Notes: a model not told the origin generated them from the letters alone. Positions 40,406-49,141 are shown, numbered from the stretch's first letter. The stretch is 64,000 nt of DNA from Sulfitobacter delicatus (GCF_900102535.1 NZ_FNBP01000005.1:173523-237522), one strand, 5' to 3'. Numbers and translations are program-made.

Positions 40406-43321
40406 TTATTTCACCAGCAAGCTGGCTTCGTGCTTCTTGAGCGAGCGGCGTGCAGCGGTGTAGCTGTCGATACCGTCCTGCGTGGCAAGCTCTGGGAAAA
40501 GCTCCAAGATTTCGTTCCGCTGCTCTTCACCGATACCGGCCAGCGACATGTCACCAGGCTGGAAGCTCTCGGTCCATGTGCCGTCGGACAGGATCACTTC
40601 GTGACGGTCAAACATGACGTGGATGTAGGTGGTGTTAGACACCTCAACCACGTCGATGCCGTCCATCCCGGTCAGATGTTTCGCCGCGACCAGCACTTCA
40701 CGCTCTTCGAAGTACAGCGCTGTCTTGTCATTGGCGACCAACACACGGTGGTTGGGGCTGACCATCATGTCACGCTCGGGCAGATCGTTGCCAAGCGCGC
40801 CCTTGCGGATCAGCACCGGCTTGAGATGCGCGGCCATTTCGAACTCGGCCCCGGTCATCTCACGTGCACCGACCCAGCGGATTGTCTGGATGCCGTTGTC
40901 GCGGGTGATGACCCGGTCACCGACCTGAAGCGCCTCGACCGAAATCTCGCCCTTCGGCGTGGCGATCTTGGTGCCGGGGGTGAAACAGGGGATGATGTTC
41001 TCGATCTCGACGAAGTTGAGACGGCCTGCATCGTTGCCATCGGCGTCGAGGTAATCGACATAGCCGTCTTCGCGATCTTCCGAGGTGTATGTGATGGTAA
41101 AGCTACCACCCTCGGGCGCCGAGTCGCGCAGATCGAGCGTGTCAAAGTCCACGCCTGCGCTGCCACCGTCGATATCGTCGCCAGCGTTGACGTTGACGAA
41201 GGTATCCTGATCGGCACCGCCGGTCATCACGTCAACACCTGCGCCACCGTCGAGCAGATCGTCACCCTGGCCGCCCTGCAGCGAGTCGTCGCCTTCGCCG
41301 CCGATCAGCGTGTCATTCTCGCCGCCGCCGTCGAGCACATCGTCGCCTTCGCCGCCGACCAGCAGGTCATCGTCACGGTTGCCGCGAAGCGTGTCGTCGC
41401 CGGTGCCGCCGTCAAGCTCATCATTGCCCTGACCGCCGGAGATGCTGTCGTCGCCCTGACCGCCGATCAATGTGTCGTTGCCGGTGTTGCCCTCGATAAT
41501 GTCATCGTCGATCTGGCCGTCGATGTAATCGTCGCCCGACCCACCGCGCAGCATGTCCGCGTCATCGGCACCATAGATCATGTCATCCCCGGACCCACCG
41601 TCGACCGTGTCCATGCCATTGTTTGGCACGCGGTCAGGGGTGAAGGGGTTGGACGGTTCTGCGTCATCAGGGATGTCGAGCACGTCGAGGCCCAGATCGG
41701 GGTCGTTGCCGGCATAGATCGTGTCATTGCCAGCGCCGCCGAGGATGCTGTCGTTGCCTTCGCCGCCTACGATACGGTCATCGCCTGCGCCACCGTCAAC
41801 GAAGTCGTCGTCGATACCTGCGTCGATCACGTCGTCGCCGGTGCCGCCATAAATCGTGTCACGGTCGTCGCCGGTGCTGATGGTGTCGTTGCCCGCGCCG
41901 CCTTCGACATAGTCGCGGTCGTTCTCGGGGTCGGCGTCGGGGTCAAAGCTCAGCGAGTCGCTGTCGCTTTCCGGGTAGCCCAGATCGGGCGCGATATCGC
42001 CGTTGCCGGTGTCGATCATGTCGTCACCGTCGCCGCCATATACTTCGTCAGAACCTGCGCCGCCTTCGACGATGTCGTCGCCGTCGCCTGCCAGAACGGT
42101 ATCATCACCGTCGCCAGCGCGGACATAGTCGTCATCGCCTTCTGCACCGGGCAGAAGCGCATCGTCATTGTCGATCATGTCGCCATCAGGGTCGCCGGTA
42201 TAGGCGGTGTCGATCAGATCGGCGCCTGCGGTGCCGTCGACATAGCCGTCGCGGGTCGGATCGCCTTCGCCGACAGTCACGGTCACGACACCTTCGTCGG
42301 TCGCGCCGGAAGGATCGGACACGGTGTAGGTGATGGTCGCGTCGCCGGTGAAATCGTCATTGGCCACAAAGGTGATGGTGCCATCGCCATTGATGGTGAC
42401 GGTGCCGTCGTCGCTGTCGGCATCGGCCACGCTAAGCGTGTCGCCGTCCACATCGGTATCATTGGCGAGCACATCAATCACGACCGGGTCGGTGCCGGTG
42501 GTGCTGGCGCTGTCGTCATTGGCGACAGGTGCGTCGTTCACCGGGTTTACGGTGACATGAACGGTGCCGTCTGTGGTGTTCCCGTTACCATCATCAACGG
42601 TATAGGTGATGGTGGTTTCGCCGTTGAAGTCAGGGTCCGGCGTGAAGGTCAGCTCGCCATCGGGGCCGATCAGAACCGGGCCTGCCGGGCATGTCGCCAC
42701 GGTCACGGTCAGTTCGTCGCCATCGGGATCGCTGTCGTTGTCCAACACGTTGACGGTGCCGGAAGTGTCTTCGTCGAGCACCAGCACGTCGTCTTCGGTC
42801 ACCGGGGCTTCGTTGTCGCCACCGCCGCCGGGCTTGCCGTCGTCAAAGACCAGATTGTCGATCGCACCGGAGCCTTCGAAACGCACTTCGAAACGCGACA
42901 CACCGTCGATGTTGAACTGCACGAAACGCTCGCCGCCGTCGCCGGTGGGCTGAACATAGTGGTTCTGGATCACATCGCCGTTCTCATCGTAAAAGATGAC
43001 CCGCGTGCCGTCGCCGCTTGTTTCTTCGATGTCTTTAAAGGTCACGCCTTTCATGCGGACCATATCGTCGAAGTCAAAGAACAGGCTGCCGCCACCGGCA
43101 TTGTCGTCGGGATCGCTGCTGTCGCCATCCTCGGACACGATCAGCAGACCTTTGAGCGTATCGGAGGCCAGATCATTGTCGCCGCCCGTGGGGTTGGCGC
43201 TGTCAAAGATCATCGCGTCGCCGGACCCGCCACTGGCAGAGACCGTCACACCCATTGCGGCATATTCGTCGTCAATTACGGTACCGGCGGCGAAGGCGTT
43301 AAAATCAAGTGTTCTGATCAT
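40406..43321 (-). CDS. Secreted Ig-like/RTX protein with C-terminal Hint domain
   Basis: A 971-residue acidic protein. Residues 1-165 are a beta-rich N-terminal domain; 175-260 and 262-355 are Ig/cadherin-like modules (DEDTSGTVNVLDNDSDPDGDEL, VANDDSASTT); about 375-760 hold many glycine/aspartate calcium-binding nonapeptides of the GGxGxD type; residues 778 to about 930 form a Hint domain (PCFTPGTKIATPKG, SPNHRVLV) with C779 as the likely nucleophile. Type I secretion and surface display are inferred from the RTX repeats. The ATG at 43321 has GGAG 8 bases upstream and overlaps the stop of a small upstream ORF as ATGA. Confidence 0.88.
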   Translation of the reverse strand: MIRTLDFNAFAAGTVIDDEYAAMGVTVSASGGSGDAMIFDSANPTGGDNDLASDTLKGLLIVSEDGDSSDPDDNAGGGSLFFDFDDMVRMKGVTFKDIEETSGDGTRVIFYDENGDVIQNHYVQPTGDGGERFVQFNIDGVSRFEVRFEGSGAIDNLVFDDGKPGGGGDNEAPVTEDDVLVLDEDTSGTVNVLDNDSDPDGDELTVTVATCPAGPVLIGPDGELTFTPDPDFNGETTITYTVDDGNGNTTDGTVHVTVNPVNDAPVANDDSASTTGTDPVVIDVLANDTDVDGDTLSVADADSDDGTVTINGDGTITFVANDDFTGDATITYTVSDPSGATDEGVVTVTVGEGDPTRDGYVDGTAGADLIDTAYTGDPDGDMIDNDDALLPGAEGDDDYVRAGDGDDTVLAGDGDDIVEGGAGSDEVYGGDGDDMIDTGNGDIAPDLGYPESDSDSLSFDPDADPENDRDYVEGGAGNDTISTGDDRDTIYGGTGDDVIDAGIDDDFVDGGAGDDRIVGGEGNDSILGGAGNDTIYAGNDPDLGLDVLDIPDDAEPSNPFTPDRVPNNGMDTVDGGSGDDMIYGADDADMLRGGSGDDYIDGQIDDDIIEGNTGNDTLIGGQGDDSISGGQGNDELDGGTGDDTLRGNRDDDLLVGGEGDDVLDGGGENDTLIGGEGDDSLQGGQGDDLLDGGAGVDVMTGGADQDTFVNVNAGDDIDGGSAGVDFDTLDLRDSAPEGGSFTITYTSEDREDGYVDYLDADGNDAGRLNFVEIENIIPCFTPGTKIATPKGEISVEALQVGDRVITRDNGIQTIRWVGAREMTGAEFEMAAHLKPVLIRKGALGNDLPERDMMVSPNHRVLVANDKTALYFEEREVLVAAKHLTGMDGIDVVEVSNTTYIHVMFDRHEVILSDGTWTESFQPGDMSLAGIGEEQRNEILELFPELATQDGIDSYTAARRSLKKHEASLLVK
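41210..42125 (-). repeat. RTX (GGxGxD) repeat-coding stretch
   Basis: About 900 bases encode tandem acidic/glycine nonapeptide-like repeats such as GGEGDDVLD, GGTGDDTLR and GGQGDDSIS, the calcium-binding parallel beta-roll of RTX proteins. The repetition is at protein level and imperfect in DNA; it is coding, not a CRISPR or minisatellite. Confidence 0.85.
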
Positions 43322-43482
43322 TGGAAAATCTCCTGAGCTTTGTTGCACGCGGCGCGCAACGCGGCCGTTTTGGATGTGGATGCGGGTTCAAGTAGAATGG
43401 GGCGCGGAACGCCGGAAGAAACAGGCTGGGCAGCACAATTGCGCGTTTGGGACGCTTGGCAGGTCTGTCGCAGTTGGTTCAT
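43318..43482 (-). CDS. 54-residue upstream ORF, coupled to the RTX/Hint gene
   Basis: Reads MNQLRQTCQASQTRNCAAQ at the start and ends CNKAQEIFQ, with three cysteines and no hydrophobic segment. It has a strong GGGAG 5 bases before the ATG at 43482 and its TGA overlaps the ATG of the 971-residue gene (ATGA). It is not an in-frame signal sequence for that gene. Likely a leader or coupling peptide, or a small independent protein; function unknown. Codon use is ordinary for the genome, which supports reality but does not prove it. Confidence 0.5.
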   Translation of the reverse strand: MNQLRQTCQASQTRNCAAQPVSSGVPRPILLEPASTSKTAALRAACNKAQEIFQ

Positions 43483-44191
43483 CGTCTCTCCCTTCGTTCA
43501 CATGCGCCCGCTGGCATTAAATCCAGGTCGGACGACACGCATCGGTGCGACACCAAGAGGGAGAAGCCGGCACAAGTCGGCTCAGGCCGGGAAAAGCAGC
43601 TTCCCGACGGCTATGTGAATACGGTCGCAAATTATGCAGCGTACACACATCTCCCGCATCCTCGATGCGCTCAATGCGGCCGCCCCCGTGACCTACAGAC
43701 TTTCTTTGCCCCCCAGTGGGCACCTATATGCATAGCCAAGCATTCCGGTCCAACAAAGCGAAAAATGTTTGAAAATGGGCGGAACAATATGCGATTTGGC
43801 CGCAATTGATCCGCTTTGCTGCCCAAATCATGGTTAATTGTTTCCCTTTATGATCAGGCAGATAGCGCCAATCGTTAAGGAAACTTGGGGTTTTCGGGAA
43901 TTTCGCGCCGAATTGTGGGACCAGCATTGGCGCTATTGTTTCTCGAAATGCAACAATGCCCGAAAGCGGATGGCCTGCAATTTTCGCCTTATTCTCGCCT
44001 TCCTTAACTTTGGCTTGTTCTCAGACCGGAACCAATGGCGCGCAAACCCCGCGCACTGGTGACGCAATTCCGAACAGCCTGCCATATTTATGTCGAATCA
44101 ATCTCAACCTGTCAGAAGCGGTTTTCCCACCCCCTGTGGAACATGGCTCAGCGGGCTTTCGTTCGTCCCCTATAGAAGAGGAGGAACCACG
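43483..44191. other. 709-base intergenic region, AT-richer, no gene assigned
   Basis: Lies between the divergent RTX/Hint operon and DUF2945. The middle (about 43720-44060) is clearly richer in A and T than the surrounding genome. Several short open frames occur on both strands (for example 43838-44062 plus), but none has a ribosome site and a recognisable product. It probably holds the promoters for both sides and could hold a small RNA or a transferred remnant. TTAA words occur without the CtrA spacing. Confidence 0.5.
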
Positions 44192-44404
44192 ATGGCCAAG
44201 TTTTCAAAAGGCGATCACGTCAGCTGGAATTCCGAAGCCGGACGCGTGCGGGGCCGGATCGTCAAAGTGCATGAGGCGGACTTTGACTATAAGGGCCATA
44301 CCCACCGCGCCTCAAAAGACGACCCGCAGTACGAAATTGAAAGCGACAAAAGCGATCACATCGCCGCCCACAGAGAAGACGCGCTGACCAAGCTGAAATC
44401 ATGA
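44192..44404 (+). CDS. DUF2945 (HVA1-like) small protein
   Basis: A 70-residue hydrophilic protein starting MAKFSKGDHVSWNSEAGRVRGRIVKV, the DUF2945/hypervirulence-associated TUDOR-like family. The conserved HRASKDDPQYEIESDKS segment follows. AGGAGG lies 7 bases before the ATG at 44192, which decides the start over longer frames. The family is a small beta-barrel thought to bind ligands or nucleic acid; its role is unknown. It is coupled to DUF488 by an ATGA overlap. Confidence 0.88.
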   Translation: MAKFSKGDHVSWNSEAGRVRGRIVKVHEADFDYKGHTHRASKDDPQYEIESDKSDHIAAHREDALTKLKS

Positions 44405-44931
44405 GTGGCGGTTTCTATACAATCGGACATTCCAACCGCGCGCCCGAAGTGGTGATCGACATGCTGCGGGAGGCGCAGATCGGGCTGCTTGTCGATGTGC
44501 GATCTTTCCCCAAGTCGCGCAGCAACCCCGATTTTAACGATGACCGCTTTCCGGACCGCCTCGCCGAGGTGCAGATCGGCTACCGCCATATGCTGGCCTT
44601 GGGTGGCCGCCGCAAGAAACAGCCGCAGGTCGATGACGATGTGAATGACTTTTGGCGGGTGCGCAGTTTTCACAACTACGCGGACTATGCGCTTGGGCCG
44701 GAGTTTCAGGAGGCGTTCGCCGAATTGCTGGACATGGGCCAAACGCAGCGCGTCGCTATGATGTGTTCCGAGGCCGTTTGGTGGCGTTGTCATCGCCGGA
44801 TCATCACCGATTATCTGCTGCTGAACGGGCATGAGGTGCAGCACCTAATGGCGCCCGGACGCATTGATCCGGCCAAACCCAGCGACGGGGCCGAGCGTCG
44901 GCTAGATGGCCGCGTGGTCTACCCGGCTTAG
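44401..44931 (+). CDS. DUF488 family protein
   Basis: The 176-residue protein starts YTIGHSNRAPEVVIDML and has LLVDVRSFPKSRSNPDF, the DUF488 hallmark, and MMCSEAVWWRCHRRIITDYLLLNGHEVQHL with conserved C, C and H. The function of DUF488 is unknown; an enzyme related to base or nucleotide chemistry is sometimes suggested but not established. It overlaps DUF2945, which hints at a shared role. Confidence 0.88.
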   Translation: MSGGFYTIGHSNRAPEVVIDMLREAQIGLLVDVRSFPKSRSNPDFNDDRFPDRLAEVQIGYRHMLALGGRRKKQPQVDDDVNDFWRVRSFHNYADYALGPEFQEAFAELLDMGQTQRVAMMCSEAVWWRCHRRIITDYLLLNGHEVQHLMAPGRIDPAKPSDGAERRLDGRVVYPA

Positions 44932-45256
44932 CGCCCTGCTATGGTGGCCGAGGCCGTTGTCATTGCGACAGGAGGTCGCACCCGCATTTGGCCTCTTGCA
45001 AAGGCCGCGCCGGGGGGCCAAATGCGGCCCATGATCAACGCTGTTCACAAGAGGCGCCTGCGCTGTGCAGGCAGACTACTGAACCGCCGGTAACCCCGGG
45101 CGGGACAGGCCGATCCGCCTGCCCGACCCTTGGGGGCTCCACCGACTTTTGGATCTTACCCGGGATGAAACCCACCTCTCTCGCGGACCGACGCATCGGC
45201 GCCTGTTCGTGATCGCTGTGGGCATCTCTATCGCCACTTTTGAACCGGAGCATGCC
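44932..45256. other. 325-base gap with structured inverted repeats
   Basis: No gene is supported. A 12-bp perfect inverted repeat (CCGCATTTGGCC at 44982-44993, GGCCAAATGCGG at 45016-45027) lies just after DUF488. A second possible hairpin with a bulge lies at about 45100-45126 (CGGGC ... GCCCG). Either could be a terminator without a T tail, or parts of a small RNA. The DUF1127 ribosome site ends the gap. Confidence 0.5.
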
Positions 45257-45526
45257 ATGCATTTCCACCTGCTGAAAGACACCCCGCTCGCCCCCGTCCT
45301 GCCCCGCACTGCGATTGCCGGTCCTGCGATCCCCCGCCGCACCGCCCCCGGCATCGGCGCGCCGAACCTACGCCCGATGCTGCGCAAGATCGCCCGCCGC
45401 TGGCTGGAGAACCGCACCACGGCGACGCTCAACAGCATGGACGACCGTCTGCTCAGCGACATTGGTCTGCGCCGGGATGACATTCATTCCTATGTGGCCG
45501 ACATCGACGTGAGCCGCCGCCGCTAA
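45257..45526 (+). CDS. DUF1127 (YjiS-like) small protein
   Basis: An 89-residue protein whose C-terminal half is the DUF1127 domain (ENRTTATLNSMDDRLLSDIGLRRDDI). The first 40 residues are a proline/alanine-rich extension. In Rhodobacterales and Rhizobiales such small arginine-rich proteins affect RNA or phosphate/stress physiology; the role here is not known. GGAG lies 6 bases upstream of the ATG at 45257. A hairpin follows the stop. Confidence 0.85.
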   Translation: MHFHLLKDTPLAPVLPRTAIAGPAIPRRTAPGIGAPNLRPMLRKIARRWLENRTTATLNSMDDRLLSDIGLRRDDIHSYVADIDVSRRR

Positions 45527-45560
45527 GGCTAAACATCGGGCACAGAGGACAAATCCGACA

Positions 45561-45584
45561 GCCGGTCGCGGGAAAGCGACCGGC
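45561..45584 (+). terminator. Hairpin after DUF1127
   Basis: GCCGGTCGC pairs with GCGACCGGC (9 bp) around GGGAAA. There is no T-run after it, so it may end the mRNA by another route or stabilise its 3' end. Confidence 0.5.
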
Positions 45585-45762
45585 GATTGGTTGCACTCCT
45601 CAGGCGAACCTGTTTTCTATCTCCCCAGCACTTCCGCTCGCCCCGGCAGCGGGTCGCGCTATCTATGGCCGCGACCGGCTGCATTCTGTTGCGAGCGGGT
45701 ACTAGATCGACAAGGCGAGGCGCGTGCCTCGGCAAGTCGGCACAATACAGAGGAGATATTAC

Positions 45763-46731
45763 ATGAAACGCTTTTTGCTTGGTACGGTATTCGCCGTCGC
45801 AACACCCATGGCTGCCGCCGCTCAGGACTGCGGCGAAGTCTCGATCGCGGAAATGAACTGGGCCTCGGCTCAGATCGTCACAGCAGTGACCGAATTCCTG
45901 CTGACGCAGGGCTATTCCTGTGACGTAACCGTGGTTCCGTCCGACACCACCCCCGCCGTGACATCGCTGTCGGAAAACAACGAGCCGGACATCGTGCCGG
46001 AAATGTGGATCAACTCCGCCGGTGACGCTTATAAAAAGCTGAAAGAGAACGGCAAGATCGTCGAGCTGACAAGCGTGCTTGATCCCGGCGGCGTCGAAGG
46101 CTGGTGGATCCCAACATACCTTGCCGAAGAGCACCCCGAGCTGAAGACCATCGAAGGCATCTTGGAAAACCCCGAACTGGTCGGCGGCATGTTCAACAAC
46201 TGCCCCGATGGCTGGGGCTGCCGCATCGTGAACGACAACCTGTCGCGCGCCTATGACCTCGAAGGCAAAGGCATCGAAGTGTTCAACCACGGCTCCGGCG
46301 AAACGCTGTCGACCTCCATGGCCTCGGCCTATGAGAGCGAAGAGCCATGGTTCGGCTACTACTGGGCCCCCACCACGCCGCTTGGCAAATTCGACATGAC
46401 CAGCGTCGACATGGGCGAATATGACGAAGCCGCGCATAGCGCCAACCAGAACGCCGACAACCCAGAGCCCAAGCCTTCGGCCTTCCCGACGGCGCCGGTT
46501 CTGACCGTGATGACCAAGGATTTCCACGACAACAATCCTGAGATCGCGGAATTCATCGGCAACGTCACCTTCAAGACCGACGAGATGAGCAAGCTGCTCG
46601 CTTGGCAGGGTGAAAACAACGCCTCCAACGAGGAAGCGGCGGTTTACTTCTTGCAGAACAACAAGGACGTCTGGGCCGACTGGCTGAGCGAAGACGCCCG
46701 TGGCAACCTGTCGAAACTGCTTGAGCAGTAA
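45763..46731 (+). CDS. Glycine betaine/choline ABC transporter, binding protein
   Basis: Periplasmic OpuAC-type binding protein, 322 residues. A signal peptide (MKRFLLGTVFAVATPMAAAA) is followed by mature residues with a series of aromatic residues (EMNWASAQIV, VEGWWIPTYL, GWGCRIV, PWFGYYW) suited to a quaternary-ammonium box. AGAGGAG precedes the ATG at 45763. A hairpin with a T-run follows the stop, and the permease and ATPase genes lie downstream. Substrate (choline, betaine or related) is not decided by sequence. Confidence 0.9.
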   Translation: MKRFLLGTVFAVATPMAAAAQDCGEVSIAEMNWASAQIVTAVTEFLLTQGYSCDVTVVPSDTTPAVTSLSENNEPDIVPEMWINSAGDAYKKLKENGKIVELTSVLDPGGVEGWWIPTYLAEEHPELKTIEGILENPELVGGMFNNCPDGWGCRIVNDNLSRAYDLEGKGIEVFNHGSGETLSTSMASAYESEEPWFGYYWAPTTPLGKFDMTSVDMGEYDEAAHSANQNADNPEPKPSAFPTAPVLTVMTKDFHDNNPEIAEFIGNVTFKTDEMSKLLAWQGENNASNEEAAVYFLQNNKDVWADWLSEDARGNLSKLLEQ

Positions 46732-46749
46732 GACAGCGTGACAGATTTT

Positions 46750-46780
46750 CGGGCGGGGACCTTTCTGAGGTTCCCGCCCG
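46750..46780 (+). terminator. Hairpin between binding-protein and permease genes
   Basis: CGGGCGGGGACC pairs with GGTTCCCGCCCG (12 bp with one G-T pair) around a 7-base loop, followed by ATTGTTTT. It looks like a partial terminator that would give more binding-protein mRNA than permease/ATPase mRNA, a common design in ABC operons. That consequence is inferred. Confidence 0.8.
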
Positions 46781-46977
46781 ATTGTTTTAGAACTGGCGGC
46801 AAGACTTACGTCTTTTCACACCCACTGCGCCCCGGCCCCGCCGCGCCGCGCAGTTTCTTTGCAAGGACATAGGTGTAGATTTGCCGCCCCTCTTTGAGGC
46901 ATGCTGTTCCGTGCTCCGCGCATGTTGAACGGCGCTCTCGAATAGCAAACGGCCCCAAGCGGCCGGGAAAGCGACAG

Positions 46978-48003
46978 ATGGCAACTTACGACAACTTCTT
47001 TGACACGCTCGGCCTACGCGGCTGGTGCGGCGACTCGTCGGGCGGCGGGCTGAGCTCAATGGCCGACCTTATGGGGCAAGCCGGGGGCGACGCCGATACG
47101 ACAGTGTGGGACACCCCCTTCCCGTCGCTCGACGCGCTCCACGACAGTTGCGATGCGATCCCGCAGTCGCGCGATCTGACCCAAGGGCTGGAGCAAGGGT
47201 TTCTGGCGATCAAAGACAGCCTCAAGGTCGTCGTTGATCCGCTGACCCAACCGCTGAGCTGGGCGTTGGAAGATACGCTTTGGCTGATGCAGACCGTGCC
47301 GTGGTTCATCATGATCCCGATGCTGATGCTGATCACCTATGCCGTGGGCCGCTCGATGAAGCTGGTTGGTCTGGTGGCACTGGTCTTTGGCTTTCTCGCG
47401 TTCATCGACTTTTACGAACACACGATGCAGACGCTGGCGATCATCTTTGTCTGTGCCTTCATATGTGTGCTTTTGGGCGTGCCCATCGGCATCGCCATGT
47501 CGCGCAGCGACCGGGTGCAGCGGAGCATGATTCCGATCTTGGACATGCTGCAAACCCTGCCGCCTTTCGTCTATCTGATCCCGCTGATCTTCTTGTTCTC
47601 GGTGACCGAGCCGAAACTCTATGGCATCGCGATCATTCTTTACGCCATCGTCCCGGTGGTGCGTCTGACCGATCTGGGCATTCGTTTGGTTGATCAGGAT
47701 GTGATCGAAGCCGCCGACGCCTTTGGCATGACCAACCGCCAGAAGCTGTTCAAAGTGCAGATCCCGCTGGCCCTGCCCAACATCATGGCGGGTGTAAACC
47801 AGACCATCATGATGAGCCTCGCTATGGTCGTCATCGCCTCGCTGGTCTCGGCGCCGGGTCTCGGTGTGCTGGTGCTGCGTGGTATCCGGAGCCTTGAGTT
47901 GGGCGTCGGTCTTCTGTCGGGTTTGGGGATCGTTCTTTTGGCGATCATCCTTGACCGGGTCACCAAAGCCGCGCTTGCGCGGATCAACGCATCGCAGAAA
48001 TGA
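46978..48003 (+). CDS. Glycine betaine/choline ABC transporter, permease
   Basis: A 341-residue ProW/OpuAB-type permease. The N-terminal 95 residues are a poorly conserved soluble region, followed by about six membrane helices (WFIMIPMLMLITYAVG, AIIFVCAFICVLLGVPIGIAMS) and the EAA-like loop DAFGMTNRQKLFKVQIPLALPNIMAGVNQ. The ATG at 46978 is chosen as the start at MATYDNFF. It overlaps the ATPase gene region: the permease stop lies 8 bases before the ATPase ATG. Confidence 0.9.
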   Translation: MATYDNFFDTLGLRGWCGDSSGGGLSSMADLMGQAGGDADTTVWDTPFPSLDALHDSCDAIPQSRDLTQGLEQGFLAIKDSLKVVVDPLTQPLSWALEDTLWLMQTVPWFIMIPMLMLITYAVGRSMKLVGLVALVFGFLAFIDFYEHTMQTLAIIFVCAFICVLLGVPIGIAMSRSDRVQRSMIPILDMLQTLPPFVYLIPLIFLFSVTEPKLYGIAIILYAIVPVVRLTDLGIRLVDQDVIEAADAFGMTNRQKLFKVQIPLALPNIMAGVNQTIMMSLAMVVIASLVSAPGLGVLVLRGIRSLELGVGLLSGLGIVLLAIILDRVTKAALARINASQK

Positions 48004-48011
48004 GGCCAGCC

Positions 48012-49055
48012 ATGACAGACGACATTAAAATCTGCGTTCGCAACCTGTATAAGATTTTCGGCGATGACCCTCAGGGCGCCTTGGAAAAGGTGCGCGGCGG
48101 GATGAGCAAGGCCGATCTTCAGGCCGAGACGGGCCATGTGCTGGGTCTCAATAACATCAACGTGGACATGCCTGCGGGCAAGACCACGGTGATTATGGGC
48201 CTGTCGGGGTCGGGGAAATCCACCTTGATCCGACACCTGAACCGCCTGATTGATCCCACGGCGGGCGAAGTGATCCTGAACGGCGAGAACATCCTCGACT
48301 ATAACGAGCGGCGCCTGCGCGAGATGCGCAAGCACGAGATGTCGATGGTGTTCCAGAAGTTCGCCCTGCTACCGCATCGGACCGTGTTGGAAAACGCCGG
48401 GCTGAGCTGGGAGATCGAAGGCAAGAACCGCAAGAAATACGCGGCGGAGGCGACCAAATGGCTCAACCGTGTGGGGCTTGAGGGCCAGGGCGAGCAATAT
48501 CCGGCGCAGCTTTCGGGCGGGATGCAGCAGCGTGTGGGCATTGCGCGGGCGCTGACGTCGAACTCTGATGTGATGCTGATGGACGAGGCGTTTTCGGCGC
48601 TTGATCCGCTCATTCGGACCGACATGCAGGACCTGCTGATTGAATTGCAGGCCGAGTTGCACAAGACGGTGATCTTTATCACCCACGATCTGGATGAGGC
48701 GCTGAAACTGGCGGATCATCTGGTGATCCTGAAGGACGGGTTTATCGTCCAGCAGGGTGAGCCGCAGCATATCCTGTTGAACCCGAACGATCCCTACATC
48801 GAAGCCTTTGTCAGCGACATCAACCGCGCGCGGGTGTTGCGGGTGCGGTCGGTCATGGAGAAGACTGATGTGATGCCTGCCGATATCGCGGGTGAGGTTG
48901 ATTATGATGACACGCTGGAGTCGATTATTGCGGTGTCTGAAGGTGATACGACCAACAACTACCGCGTGATGCGCGAGGGCAAGCAGGTTGGCGTGTTGCA
49001 CATGCGTGATCTGGTGCGGGCCTTGGTGCCGCGGCATCCGGGGGAAGCGGCATAA
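48012..49055 (+). CDS. Glycine betaine/choline ABC transporter, ATPase
   Basis: A 347-residue ProV/OpuAA-type ATPase. Walker A GLSGSGKST, the Q-loop VFQKFALLPHRTV, signature LSGGMQQRVGIARAL and Walker B MLMDEAFSALDP are present. The C-terminal 90 residues hold a CBS-like segment (GVLHMRDLVRALV) that in OpuA senses ionic strength. AGG lies 7 bases before the ATG at 48012; an earlier in-frame ATG at 48000 overlaps the permease stop. Confidence 0.92.
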   Translation: MTDDIKICVRNLYKIFGDDPQGALEKVRGGMSKADLQAETGHVLGLNNINVDMPAGKTTVIMGLSGSGKSTLIRHLNRLIDPTAGEVILNGENILDYNERRLREMRKHEMSMVFQKFALLPHRTVLENAGLSWEIEGKNRKKYAAEATKWLNRVGLEGQGEQYPAQLSGGMQQRVGIARALTSNSDVMLMDEAFSALDPLIRTDMQDLLIELQAELHKTVIFITHDLDEALKLADHLVILKDGFIVQQGEPQHILLNPNDPYIEAFVSDINRARVLRVRSVMEKTDVMPADIAGEVDYDDTLESIIAVSEGDTTNNYRVMREGKQVGVLHMRDLVRALVPRHPGEAA

Positions 49056-49079
49056 GCGATTTGCTAAGTGAGTATGCAG

Positions 49080-49108
49080 AACGGCGCTGCCCCAAGGGTG
49101 GCGCCGTT
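49080..49108 (+). terminator. Terminator of the glycine betaine/choline operon
   Basis: AACGGCGC pairs with GCGCCGTT (8 bp) around a 13-base loop that can itself pair partly, followed by TCTGTCT. It lies 25 bases after the ATPase stop. Confidence 0.8.
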
Positions 49109-49141
49109 TCTGTCTACGGCCCGCGCGCTTCTATGCACTGA

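Noticed and set aside
41210..42125. Repeat-rich stretch that might look like a CRISPR or minisatellite
   Set aside because: The repeats are degenerate and in frame with a calcium-binding protein; no spacer-like unique sequences occur.
40430..43336. A 968-codon open frame on the plus strand spanning the RTX/Hint gene
   Set aside because: It is the antisense of a GC-rich, Asp/Gly-repeat gene, which naturally leaves the opposite frame open. The minus-strand product has clear Ig-like, RTX and Hint domains; this one has none.
43838..44062. 74-codon plus-strand frame in the AT-richer gap
   Set aside because: No ribosome site, no conserved motif and no clear domain.
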